64,000 bases of DNA. It comes from Desulfocicer vacuolatum DSM 3385 (GTDB taxonomy: Bacteria; Desulfobacterota; Desulfobacteria; Desulfobacterales; Desulfobacteraceae). The DNA is taken from positions 1-64,000 of the forward strand of contig NZ_FWXY01000003.1 in the NCBI RefSeq assembly GCF_900176365.1, read 5' to 3'. The notes under the pieces were generated by a model. That model did no database searches and was not told where the DNA came from. It saw only the letters and a program-made list of their open reading frames with translations. The position numbers and the translations under genes are program-made. Of this stretch, positions 53,026-61,488 are shown piece after piece (the first letter of the stretch is position 1; every line of letters begins with the position of its first letter).

Positions 53026-53652
53026 TTAATTTCCATTTTCCACCTTTTCCCTTACCTCTTTAATAAGCTCATCCGGGCTCTCCATAAAGCGTTCCCGATA
53101 CTGCTCTCTGTAATTACCCAGAAGACTGACACCTTCTATTTTAACATCATAAATTTTCCACACGCCACCGGGGGGTTTAAGCATGCGATAATCCACCGGT
53201 GTCACCACCCCTGCGTGGGATACCTCCGTAAAAATATCGGCCCGCTGCCGTCCAGACTTTGTGGGGGCAAGTAATTCCTGTGCCACGTATCGCACAGAGA
53301 GGTCAGAAAGTTGTTCTCCTTCAATTTTGGCAAAATAGGTCTGGGCGATGAGGCGTGAAAAATAAGAAATAAACGCGTCGCGCTGGGCCGGGGAAAAACC
53401 GCGCCAGCTACGCCCCAGAGCTCCCATGGCAAAGGAGTAAAAATCAAACAGCTCCTTGGCCTTTTCAAAAAGAAGCTCATCGCGCGCTGTTATGTTCATC
53501 CCCCCTTGATATTCAGGCTTATTCAAGATGGCAAGGACATCATCAATGCCGTTTTCCACCACCCGGCGCGGTTCCGTCTCCGATGCCGGGGCAGGAAAGG
53601 CCCACATAATAAACCCTGCAATCATCACCATTATTATCATATATTTTTTCAT
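53026..53652 (-). CDS. mlaC: Periplasmic phospholipid-binding protein MlaC
   Basis: A 208-aa protein started at MKKYMIIM after GGGGGAGG. The signal peptide ends near PAPASE. The MlaC/Ttg2D domain has SFAMGALGRSWRGFSPAQRDAFISYFSRLI. It shuttles lipids between MlaA and the MlaFED complex. Confidence 0.92.
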   Translation of the reverse strand: MKKYMIIMVMIAGFIMWAFPAPASETEPRRVVENGIDDVLAILNKPEYQGGMNITARDELLFEKAKELFDFYSFAMGALGRSWRGFSPAQRDAFISYFSRLIAQTYFAKIEGEQLSDLSVRYVAQELLAPTKSGRQRADIFTEVSHAGVVTPVDYRMLKPPGGVWKIYDVKIEGVSLLGNYREQYRERFMESPDELIKEVREKVENGN

Positions 53653-53674
53653 TGTTACGCCTCCCCCACGCCGG

Positions 53675-54154
53675 TTACTCCGGGTCTTTATTAAAAATAT
53701 ATTTGCTGACCAGAGATTCAATGTCAATGGCCGATTCTGTGTTAAACAAAATATCCCCATCTTCAAGGATCATATCAGATCCCCCCGGGGAAAGGCTGAT
53801 GTACTTATCCCCGATAATACCCGATGTTTTCACAGATGCGATGGCATCTTCGGCAAGCACAACCTCCTTGTGAATCCCCATGATCACCCGTGCCAGCAAT
53901 TTTTTCGTATCCAGATTTACAGAGATAACCCGTCCGATCTCCACCCCTGCCATCTCCACTGTGGCACCGTTTTTAAGCCCTGCAACATTGCTGAAATAAG
54001 CATTAATGCGGTAGGTTTTATTCCCGCCGATATCAAGGTCACCCAGGGAAATCAACAGGTACCCCGAGCACAATACCCCAACGATCACAAACAGCCCCAC
54101 ATAAAATTCAACCCACTTTTTTTTAGATTTTTTCACCGGTTTTTTCCTTTCCAT
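53675..54154 (-). CDS. mlaD: MCE-domain protein MlaD
   Basis: A single N-terminal transmembrane helix (WVEFYVGLFVIVGVLCSGYLLISL) anchors one MCE domain (AYFSNVAGLKNGATVEMAGVEIGRV, IIGDKYISLSPGGS). The ATG at 54154 gives 159 aa. A GTG six codons later has the better ribosome site (AAAGGAA), so the start is uncertain. It overlaps mlaF by up to 32 bp. Confidence 0.92.
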   Translation of the reverse strand: MERKKPVKKSKKKWVEFYVGLFVIVGVLCSGYLLISLGDLDIGGNKTYRINAYFSNVAGLKNGATVEMAGVEIGRVISVNLDTKKLLARVIMGIHKEVVLAEDAIASVKTSGIIGDKYISLSPGGSDMILEDGDILFNTESAIDIESLVSKYIFNKDPE

Positions 54155-54878
54155 GAATAAAACATCGGACAACATCCAGGTTGGTACGCAAAAATTGTTC
54201 CGTATTGTCCTGAAGTATGATTTTTCCTTGGTCCAGCATGGCCACCTGCTGGGCAATATCAAAAATTTCGGGTATTTCATGGCTGACCACCAGCGCTGTA
54301 AACCCGAATTGTGCCTGATATTCTTTGATCATGCCATGGACCCCCTGCTTTCGAACGGGGTCCAGCCCGGTGGTGGGCTCATCAAACAGCACCACCTCGG
54401 GATCGGTGATCAACGCCCGGGCCAAGGCCACCCTTTTTCGCATACCCCCGGAAAGCTGGGCCGGATATTTCTCTTCAGTGCCGGTGATGTCCAGCTGATT
54501 CACACGGGTGAGCACCCGTTCCTTGATCTCTTCCCTGGAAAGGGTTGATTTTTCCACAATGGGCAAAGCAATGTTTTCAAACACCGTCATGGCATCAAAA
54601 AGGGCATTATCCTGGAACATATAACTCACCCTTTTTTTAAATTTCCTCCGGGCCGTCCTGTCCATTTGTGCCATGTCCCGGCCATCATAAAAAATGCTTC
54701 CAGAATCCTGCTCTTCCAGTCCGATGATATGTTTAAGCAATACACTTTTACCACTGCCGCTCTTACCGATGACAGCAGTGATCTGCCCCCTGTGAATGGA
54801 AAGGTTCAGCCCATCCATGACCCGGATATTACCAAATCTCTTTTTGACATTCACAAATTCAATCAGAGGTGTTGTCAT
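54123..54878 (-). CDS. mlaF: Phospholipid ABC transporter ATPase MlaF
   Basis: A 251-aa ATPase with Walker A GKSGSGKSVLL near residue 36, the signature LSGGMRKR and Walker B VVLFDEPTTGLDPV, then VVSHEIPEIF. GGMRKR rather than GGQQQR is typical of the Mla/MCE class. AAGGAGG precedes the start, 18 bp after mlaE. Confidence 0.94.
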   Translation of the reverse strand: MTTPLIEFVNVKKRFGNIRVMDGLNLSIHRGQITAVIGKSGSGKSVLLKHIIGLEEQDSGSIFYDGRDMAQMDRTARRKFKKRVSYMFQDNALFDAMTVFENIALPIVEKSTLSREEIKERVLTRVNQLDITGTEEKYPAQLSGGMRKRVALARALITDPEVVLFDEPTTGLDPVRKQGVHGMIKEYQAQFGFTALVVSHEIPEIFDIAQQVAMLDQGKIILQDNTEQFLRTNLDVVRCFIHGKEKTGEKI

Positions 54879-54896
54879 AAGGCCCCCTCCTTGTTT

Positions 54897-55688
54897 TTAA
54901 AGCAATAGCCAGGTAATAAGATAATCAAAAAAAAGAATCAGCACAGAGGAGGTCACAACGGCATTGGTGGTGGAGGAACTGACCCCTTTGGCACCATACC
55001 CTCCCCCTTCCTGGAGATGGGTAAAAAATCCCCGGGAACAGCACACTGTGGTCACCACCAGAGAAAACACAAGGGATTTCACAAAACCGCCGGTGACATC
55101 TGCCATTATCACACTTTCTGTGACACGGTAAAGGTAAATGCCGGGGTTAATTCCCAACATAAGGGAACCGGTGATATAGCCCCCGAAGATCCCCACCACA
55201 TCAAACAATGCCGTGAGAAGAGGAAAACTGATAACAGCAGCGGCGATGCGCGGACTGAACAAAAAACGCACAGGATCAATGTCCATGGTTTCCAGGGCAT
55301 CAATCTGCTGGGATATGCGCATGACACCCAGTTCAGCTGCCATGGAGGAACCGGCCCGGGCTGTCACCATAATGGCGGTGAGCACAGGCCCCAGTTCCCG
55401 GATCAACGTCAGGGCCACAGCAGAGCCCAACATCCCTTCGGACCCGAATTTCACCAGGGTGTAGTATCCTTGGAGCCCCAGAACCATCCCCGTGAATATG
55501 CCCGTGAGGATGATCACCCCCATGGACTTCATACCGATGAACCAGGTATGCTCCACCACCTTATATATTTGCCAGGGAAGGGTGAATATGTGAAAAACAC
55601 CCATGAGCATGAACAGAAAAGTCCTACCGATTCCCCCCACAATGCCCAGGGTTTTATGTCCCAAATATTCAATATATTCAGCTATCAT
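54897..55688 (-). CDS. mlaE: Phospholipid ABC transporter permease MlaE
   Basis: A 263-aa inner-membrane permease with five or six hydrophobic segments. The family block is ELGPVLTAIMVTARAGSSMAAELGVMRISQQIDALETM near residue 100. First gene of the mla operon. Confidence 0.93.
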   Translation of the reverse strand: MIAEYIEYLGHKTLGIVGGIGRTFLFMLMGVFHIFTLPWQIYKVVEHTWFIGMKSMGVIILTGIFTGMVLGLQGYYTLVKFGSEGMLGSAVALTLIRELGPVLTAIMVTARAGSSMAAELGVMRISQQIDALETMDIDPVRFLFSPRIAAAVISFPLLTALFDVVGIFGGYITGSLMLGINPGIYLYRVTESVIMADVTGGFVKSLVFSLVVTTVCCSRGFFTHLQEGGGYGAKGVSSSTTNAVVTSSVLILFFDYLITWLLL

Positions 55689-55857
55689 TTTAAAGTCCTC
55701 AAGCAGGTAAAAAAGCAGATCTCCATGTTTCCCAGCGCCTTAGAGCCGGTTAAAAAATGGGTGAACCCACTGCAATCTCATGGGATTTTACTTTGATCCC
55801 TTAATTTTTAAACCCAAAGTTCATCAGCATGCGAAGCGTGTCTGTTGCAACTTTTGA

Positions 55858-55886
55858 TTGGAAGGCGAGCCCGGGAGTCCTTCCAA
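55858..55886. repeat. Small inverted repeat
   Basis: TTGGAAGG and CCTTCCAA flank 13 nt in the 645-bp divergent gap between mlaE and the ribbon-helix-helix gene. It has no T-run. The rest of this gap up to the type A repeat shows no convincing gene. Confidence 0.4.
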
Positions 55887-56118
55887 CAAGCACTTAACAA
55901 TGGATGGCGCAACAAAATCAAAGCTGTGTTCCCGGCGGCTGATTCTCACCCTGATGACCCAGGGTATGATCAAACAACACACCTTCCGCTTTGATAATGC
56001 TTTACAGAACCCAAACTCAATGATGGACTATAACCATCCATGGAGAAGATGTCCATTTGATTTTTTACGGCTCCCCACAAACTCACACCGCATGGAGTTG
56101 GGAGATGCTTATTTTTTT

Positions 56119-56206
56119 TATATGAAATACTCCGCAAACCCGGGGCGTATTTCAGGCTTTGTTATGGGCGGAGCCGGGTCAGAATAAAATCCGCCCGTGG
56201 CAATTG
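56119..56206 (+). repeat. Type A double-hairpin repeat
   Basis: Canonical copy ending just 12 bp before the -35 of the next operon. The terminal GTTATAT is changed to ATTGTTG. Confidence 0.8.
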
Positions 56207-56218
56207 TTGAAATAGATC

Positions 56219-56251
56219 TTGACACCACCTTTTTTTAATAATACGTATTAA
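56219..56251 (+). promoter_or_regulatory. Promoter with palindromic operator
   Basis: TTGACA (56219-56224) is followed by a perfect 12-bp palindrome TAATACGTATTA (56239-56250) covering the -10 region. TACGTA at 17-bp or TATTAA at 21-bp spacing could serve as the -10. The position suits autoregulation by the ribbon-helix-helix product of the first gene. Confidence 0.5.
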
Positions 56252-56333
56252 TAAAAAAGACACATACATTCAATCGTCATACAAGTTCATCCCGGGCGTA
56301 CAACAAATCACAAAAAAACCAAAGGAGCAGTCA

Positions 56334-56807
56334 ATGACACGTAAAATAACCCTCAGCATTCCGGACATGCTCCATGAAAAAATGGAAGAATGGCGAAAAT
56401 CTTTTAATCTTTCCAAAATGTTTCAAGAAGCACTCACCGAGGCCATTCAAAAAAAAGAAGCGTTTCAAAAACGGTTACAGGAAGATCATGACTTAGTCGA
56501 CATCATTGAAAGACTCAGATATGAGAAAATGCAGTCCGAGGGGAATTATTCGGAAAACGGGAGAATCGAGGGCATTGAATGGGTGAAAAAGGCCCATTAT
56601 GACGATCTGTTATACGTCCTTGATTTTTTCCCCCTTTCTTCAATGGTAACCGATCCCAGGCTGGATGCGTATTTTTCACCCATTATTACAAAAGACCCCC
56701 TGATGGAAATCACCCCGGAAGGAATCAACAAATACACCAAGCTCTTTATTGAAGGCTGGCACAGAGGGGTAGTGGAATTCTGGAATGAAATAAAGGAGAA
56801 AATTTAA
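56334..56807 (+). CDS. Ribbon-helix-helix domain protein
   Basis: A 157-aa protein. Residues 1-40 (RKITLSIPDMLHEKMEEWRK, FNLSKMFQEALTEAIQKK) fit a ribbon-helix-helix DNA-binding fold: an alternating beta strand, then two helices. The rest is acidic and helical (WVKKAHYDDLLYVLDFF, GWHRGVVEFWNEIKEKI) and is not recognised. It starts after AAAGGAG and ends 2 bp before the large activase gene, so the two are co-translated. Likely a local regulator of its operon; ligand unknown. Confidence 0.75.
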   Translation: MTRKITLSIPDMLHEKMEEWRKSFNLSKMFQEALTEAIQKKEAFQKRLQEDHDLVDIIERLRYEKMQSEGNYSENGRIEGIEWVKKAHYDDLLYVLDFFPLSSMVTDPRLDAYFSPIITKDPLMEITPEGINKYTKLFIEGWHRGVVEFWNEIKEKI

Positions 56808-56809
56808 CC

Positions 56810-59800
56810 ATGGAATACGCATTTAATATTCTTGGCATTGACATTGGATCTGTGTCCGTATCCGTTGTCGGTATAGACAATAAAGGAAATATTTTTCTTA
56901 AAAAGGCTGTGGCCCATCAAGGAGACGTTGTGCAAGGGTTGAAAACAGCCCTTGGTTCCATGGCGGTCCACCCATTTTCAGCCATCGCCGCCACCGCCGC
57001 CACCCCGGACATTATCAAAAGGGATGCCGCCTATGACGAGCAGGTTGCCATCATCCGTGCCGCAAAAAAACGTCATGGCGCACCGGGCGCCATCCTCAAC
57101 GTGGGCGGGGAAAAATTCAGTCTAAGCCTGTTTGACCCCACAGGCAGATATGCAGGCTCCCGGAACAACACCTCCTGCGCTGCCGGTACCGGCAGTTTTC
57201 TGGATCAGCAATCCACCCGGCTGGGTCTGTCAGGCCCCGAAGCGTTGAGCCGGGCCGCCTTTGAAAACACCCGGGAGATTCCAGATATTGCCACCCGGTG
57301 CGCTGTTTTTGCCAAAACCGATCTTATCCATGCCCAGCAGGAAGGTTTTTCTGTGCCCCAGATTTGTGACGGCCTGTGCCGGGGGCTTGCCAGAAACATT
57401 GCCAACACCCTTTTTACGGAAAAAAAAATCCGGGAACCCATTATTTTTTGTGGCGGGGTTTCCCGGAATCTTTCGGTGAAAAAACACCTTGAACAGATTA
57501 TTGAGGCCCCCCTTATCAGCGATGAAAACAGCCATCTTTTCGGGGCACTGGGGGCAGCCCTGTGCCTGGCAGATGATATTCAACAGGGTATTTTTACCCC
57601 TCTGAACAGCCATGGATACAATACCATGGAAGATATGTTGGTTAAAAGGAGCCAACAGCTGCAAAAACACTTTTTTCCACAACTGAATCTAACCCTTTCC
57701 ACCTACCCGGATTTCAGTGCCCACACCCATTTTGTGGAAAACGGGGTGGAAAATGACATCTACATGGACCCTGCCCGTATGAACACCTGCCACTGTTTTC
57801 TGGGTATGGATGTGGGTTCCACCAGCACCAAAGCTGTCATTGTCACCAAAGAAGGGGAAGTGATGGCCGGTTTTTACACACGCACCGCATCAAGACCGGT
57901 GCAGGCGGTGCAGGCCATTTTTAAATCCATTGACGCCTTTATCTCCACCCATGAACTGACCATGGAAATCATGGGATGCGGCACCACCGGATCAGGACGA
58001 AAACTATCCTCTGCCATCATGGGAGCCGACCTGGTACTGGATGAAATCACGGCCCATTCCAGGGCTGCCTTTGAGCTCACCCCGGAAGTGGACACCATCA
58101 TTGAAATCGGTGGACAGGACGCTAAATTCACCACCATGAAAAACGGAGTGGTCACTTCCTCTTTCATGAACACCGTGTGTGCCGCCGGCACCGGCAGCTT
58201 TATTGAAGAGCAGGCGTTAAAACTGGGCTGCCCCCTGGAAGATTACTCCCGCCGGGCCGAATCTGTTTGTTCCCCCATCTCAAGCGACCGCTGCACTGTG
58301 TTCATGGAACGGGACATGAACCATTTTCTATCCGAAGGATACAGTGTGGACGAAGTGCTGGCATCGGCCCTGCATTCGGTGCGGGACAATTATATGAGCA
58401 AGGTGGCCACCCAGGCCAGAATCGGTGACACCGTTCTTTTCCAGGGAGCCACCGCCAAAAACAGAGCCCTGGTGGCCGCCTTTGAGCAGTTATTGGAAAA
58501 ACCCATCCATGTTTCCCCCTATTGCCACCTCACCGGTGCACTGGGGGTGGCCCTGACACTCAAAGATCAGCCCCCGCAAAAAAGTTATTTCCGTGGATTT
58601 AATCTCTGGAAGCAATCCCTTCCCGTGCGCCGGGAAACCTGTCAACTGTGCACCAACCATTGCAAGCTTACCATTGTCACCATTGAAAAAGAGACTGTGG
58701 CCTTTGGGTTTCTCTGCGGCCGGGACTACAACACCGATCATTTTGTGCCTCCCAAAAACCATTTTCATCTATTGCGAAACAGAAAAAAAGGGGTGACCCT
58801 GCCCCACCCCACCCCGGAGACATCCGCCTTTACCCTGGGTATTCCTGCGGCCCTTTATCTGGTGGAAGATCTCAACTTCTGGAAAATATTTTTTAATTAT
58901 CTGGGCATTAAAACCATCACCAGTGAAAAAATGAAATCACCGGTGACCCAGGGACGGGCCATTGCAACGGCAGAGTTCTGCACCCCAGTGGCGGCCCTTC
59001 ACGGCCATGTGTCATACCTCCTTGAAAAGGCGGATCAAGTTTTTCTTCCCTATTACTTTGAACAAAGAATTCCAGACAAAAAAATACGACGACAATACTG
59101 CTATTACACCCAGTATATGCCCTCAGTGATTGCCTCCCTGGGTGACATTGATGAAAAACGCCTCATCTCTCCGGTGGTGAAATATCTTCACACCGCCTTT
59201 CATACCAAAATGGAATTGTACCGGGCCCTGAAAAAGATCCCCAATGCCCATTTTAGTTTTTTTGATGTGGCATCGGCCCATGAAAAAGCCCTGGCATGGA
59301 AAAAGGGAAGTGCACAGCAGTTGAAAGCCATGATGATCCGCCAGCAGAATCGATCAACTGACATTGATGTTCTTCTGGTGGGAAGACCCTACACCATTTT
59401 ATCTGAAACCCTTAATGCAGGCATCCTGGATATTTTTGCCTCCATGAAGGTCAATGCCTTTTTCCAGGATATGCTGGATATGGAACAGCATAATTTTGAT
59501 GCCATTGAGCCCCTGCTCCGGGAAATCCATTGGAAACATGCCGCCACCATCCTCAAGGCCACCCTGGTGGCGGCCCGGACAGACAATCTTTTCCCCGTGT
59601 ATATAACCTCTTTTAAATGCTCCCCGGATGCCTTTGCAGTGGGATATTTTAAAAAAATCATGGAGGCCCATAACAAACCCTATCTGGTACTGGAGCTGGA
59701 CGAACATGACTCCAGCGTGGGGTATGAAACCCGCATTGAAGCGGCTGTCCGGGCCTTTCGCAACCACAGGCAAACCATGGATTCACCACCGCCGGTGTCC

Positions 59801-61030
59801 CTTTCCCATGTCAATCCCAAATTGGATGACAACATGTCGGACAAAACCATTGTCATGCCCAACTGGGATCCCATCACCGGTAAATTTCTGGCAGCCGTAC
59901 TCCGGGGGGAGGGATACAACGCCATTCTCATGGAGGAAACCACAGATACCATTAAAAAAAGCCTTAAAACCAACACCGGCCAATGTATTCCCTTAAATGC
60001 CATTGCCGCAGGCTATGCCCAGACCATAAAGAACCATGACCTGGACCCCGGGCGCACCGTATTGTGGATGAGCAAATCCGACATTGCCTGCAATATCAAA
60101 CTGTACCCCCATCACATCAAAACCATATTAACGGACATGGGGGCTGATTTTGGTAAGGCAGGGGTGTATAAAGGCGAGCTTTCCTTTAGTGATATTTCCA
60201 TGAAAGCAGCCTTGAATGCCTATTTTGCTTATATGTTCGGTGGATTAATCCGAAGTCTTGGATGCACCATTCGACCCTATGAAATCCAAAAAGGAAAGAC
60301 CGATGCCGCCATTGCCCGGGCCGTGGACATACTGACCAAGGTCTTTGAAGACAACCAATCCAAAGAAAAAGCCTTGGCCCATGCCCTTGAACCCTTTAAG
60401 CACATCAACACCCATGTGGAACCGGGACGTCCCAAGGTGGGTATTTTCGGGGATTTCTATGTCCGGGACAATGATGTCATGAGCCATGACTTGATTCATT
60501 TTATTGAAGCCCATGGCGGTGAAGTGGTGACCACCCCCTACTACCGATTTGCAAAAATGATTGCCAGTTCTTATTTTAGAAAATGGTTTAAGGAAGGAAA
60601 ATATAAAAGTCTTATTTCCGGCAAAACCCTGCTCACGGCCATGAATCTCATGGAAAGCAAATATTATCGATATTTTGAACCTCTGTTCAACGCCCCGGAT
60701 ACCGCCTATGATGATCCCTTTGATAAAATTCTGGCCCAATACGGTATTTTACCGGAACACACCGGAGAATCCATGGATAACATATTAAAAATCCATTACA
60801 CCTTAAAGGCCCACCCGGATCTGGCTTTATTTGTCCAGACAAGCCCGGCCTTCTGCTGTCCCGGCCTTGTCACCGAAGCCATGGCTTCATCCATTGAAAA
60901 ACACAGCGGGGTTCCCATGGTGAGCATCACCTATGACGGGCTGGGGGGCAATCCCAACCGAGTTATTATTCCATTTTTGAAATACGCCGGAAAAAATGGA
61001 AGCCCAGAGGGTCAAAGGGTATCAATGTAA
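56810..61030 (+). CDS. Double-ASKHA 2-hydroxyacyl-CoA dehydratase activase fusion
   Basis: A 1406-aa protein. Two BadF/HgdC-type ATPase modules (GIDIGSVSVSVVGI near 9, GMDVGSTSTKAVIV near 330) each keep the cysteines that bind a bridging 4Fe-4S (NTSCAAGTGSFL/ATRCAVF and NTVCAAGTGSFI/SDRCTVF). A DUF2229-like segment (CQLCTNHCKL near 610) follows. A long C-terminal HgdB/double-cubane-like region has NTGQCIPLNA and PAFCCPGLVTEAM. Such ATP-driven ferredoxin-fed activases inject low-potential electrons into a partner. Having activator and acceptor-like parts in one chain suggests intramolecular transfer. The substrate is unknown; no acyl-CoA genes are adjacent. Confidence 0.88.
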   Translation: MEYAFNILGIDIGSVSVSVVGIDNKGNIFLKKAVAHQGDVVQGLKTALGSMAVHPFSAIAATAATPDIIKRDAAYDEQVAIIRAAKKRHGAPGAILNVGGEKFSLSLFDPTGRYAGSRNNTSCAAGTGSFLDQQSTRLGLSGPEALSRAAFENTREIPDIATRCAVFAKTDLIHAQQEGFSVPQICDGLCRGLARNIANTLFTEKKIREPIIFCGGVSRNLSVKKHLEQIIEAPLISDENSHLFGALGAALCLADDIQQGIFTPLNSHGYNTMEDMLVKRSQQLQKHFFPQLNLTLSTYPDFSAHTHFVENGVENDIYMDPARMNTCHCFLGMDVGSTSTKAVIVTKEGEVMAGFYTRTASRPVQAVQAIFKSIDAFISTHELTMEIMGCGTTGSGRKLSSAIMGADLVLDEITAHSRAAFELTPEVDTIIEIGGQDAKFTTMKNGVVTSSFMNTVCAAGTGSFIEEQALKLGCPLEDYSRRAESVCSPISSDRCTVFMERDMNHFLSEGYSVDEVLASALHSVRDNYMSKVATQARIGDTVLFQGATAKNRALVAAFEQLLEKPIHVSPYCHLTGALGVALTLKDQPPQKSYFRGFNLWKQSLPVRRETCQLCTNHCKLTIVTIEKETVAFGFLCGRDYNTDHFVPPKNHFHLLRNRKKGVTLPHPTPETSAFTLGIPAALYLVEDLNFWKIFFNYLGIKTITSEKMKSPVTQGRAIATAEFCTPVAALHGHVSYLLEKADQVFLPYYFEQRIPDKKIRRQYCYYTQYMPSVIASLGDIDEKRLISPVVKYLHTAFHTKMELYRALKKIPNAHFSFFDVASAHEKALAWKKGSAQQLKAMMIRQQNRSTDIDVLLVGRPYTILSETLNAGILDIFASMKVNAFFQDMLDMEQHNFDAIEPLLREIHWKHAATILKATLVAARTDNLFPVYITSFKCSPDAFAVGYFKKIMEAHNKPYLVLELDEHDSSVGYETRIEAAVRAFRNHRQTMDSPPPVSLSHVNPKLDDNMSDKTIVMPNWDPITGKFLAAVLRGEGYNAILMEETTDTIKKSLKTNTGQCIPLNAIAAGYAQTIKNHDLDPGRTVLWMSKSDIACNIKLYPHHIKTILTDMGADFGKAGVYKGELSFSDISMKAALNAYFAYMFGGLIRSLGCTIRPYEIQKGKTDAAIARAVDILTKVFEDNQSKEKALAHALEPFKHINTHVEPGRPKVGIFGDFYVRDNDVMSHDLIHFIEAHGGEVVTTPYYRFAKMIASSYFRKWFKEGKYKSLISGKTLLTAMNLMESKYYRYFEPLFNAPDTAYDDPFDKILAQYGILPEHTGESMDNILKIHYTLKAHPDLALFVQTSPAFCCPGLVTEAMASSIEKHSGVPMVSITYDGLGGNPNRVIIPFLKYAGKNGSPEGQRVSM

Positions 61031-61061
61031 GCAGCCGGTCTCCCATGGTTTAATTTACCGA

Positions 61062-61266
61062 ATATAACTGGGGCAGACCTTGTTCTGGCCTCGGTCTGCC
61101 CACAACAAATATAGGGTCGTAGACGCGGAGCCAAATGGTATTATACCGCCGCCCCCCCGACGGGCAATGGGCCCGGACCGGAACTGTAGACAGCTCAATT
61201 GTCCGGTTCCTATTGCCCGTCGGGGGGGCGGCTCTGCCTTAGCTTGCCTTGGAGGCTGCATTGTAT
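61062..61266 (-). repeat. Type B composite repeat, copy 4, with intact right hairpin
   Basis: Reverse copy in which the type B cassette is followed by a full constant right hairpin (GTGGGCAGACC...GGTCTGCCC). This shows that type B is the type A frame with its left hairpin exchanged. The GACGGGCAAT/ATTGCCCGTC stem is perfect. Confidence 0.85.
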
Positions 61267-61355
61267 ATAACTGCCATGGGCAAACCATATTCTGGCCTTG
61301 GCTGCCCACAACAAAGCTTGAAAGCCCCCCCCTGATTTGCGGAGTATTTCATATA
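61265..61355 (-). repeat. Type A double-hairpin repeat
   Basis: Joined to type B copy 4 by a shared TATATA. Together they occupy most of the 458-bp gap between convergent genes; the remaining ~130 bp shows nothing recognisable. Confidence 0.85.
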
Positions 61356-61488
61356 AAAAAACCCACACGAATATTGGCATGTTTCATTTTCCAGTTTACA
61401 CTTTCCAGACAGATATATCCATTTCCCGGAAAAACTTGATAAAAAAGTGTAAACTACTTTTGAAGTTGTATGAAAGATGCCCGAATAT

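Noticed and set aside
55858-56187. 109-codon plus-strand frame upstream of the RHH gene
   Set aside because: It runs into the type A repeat and has no ribosome site or recognisable domain.
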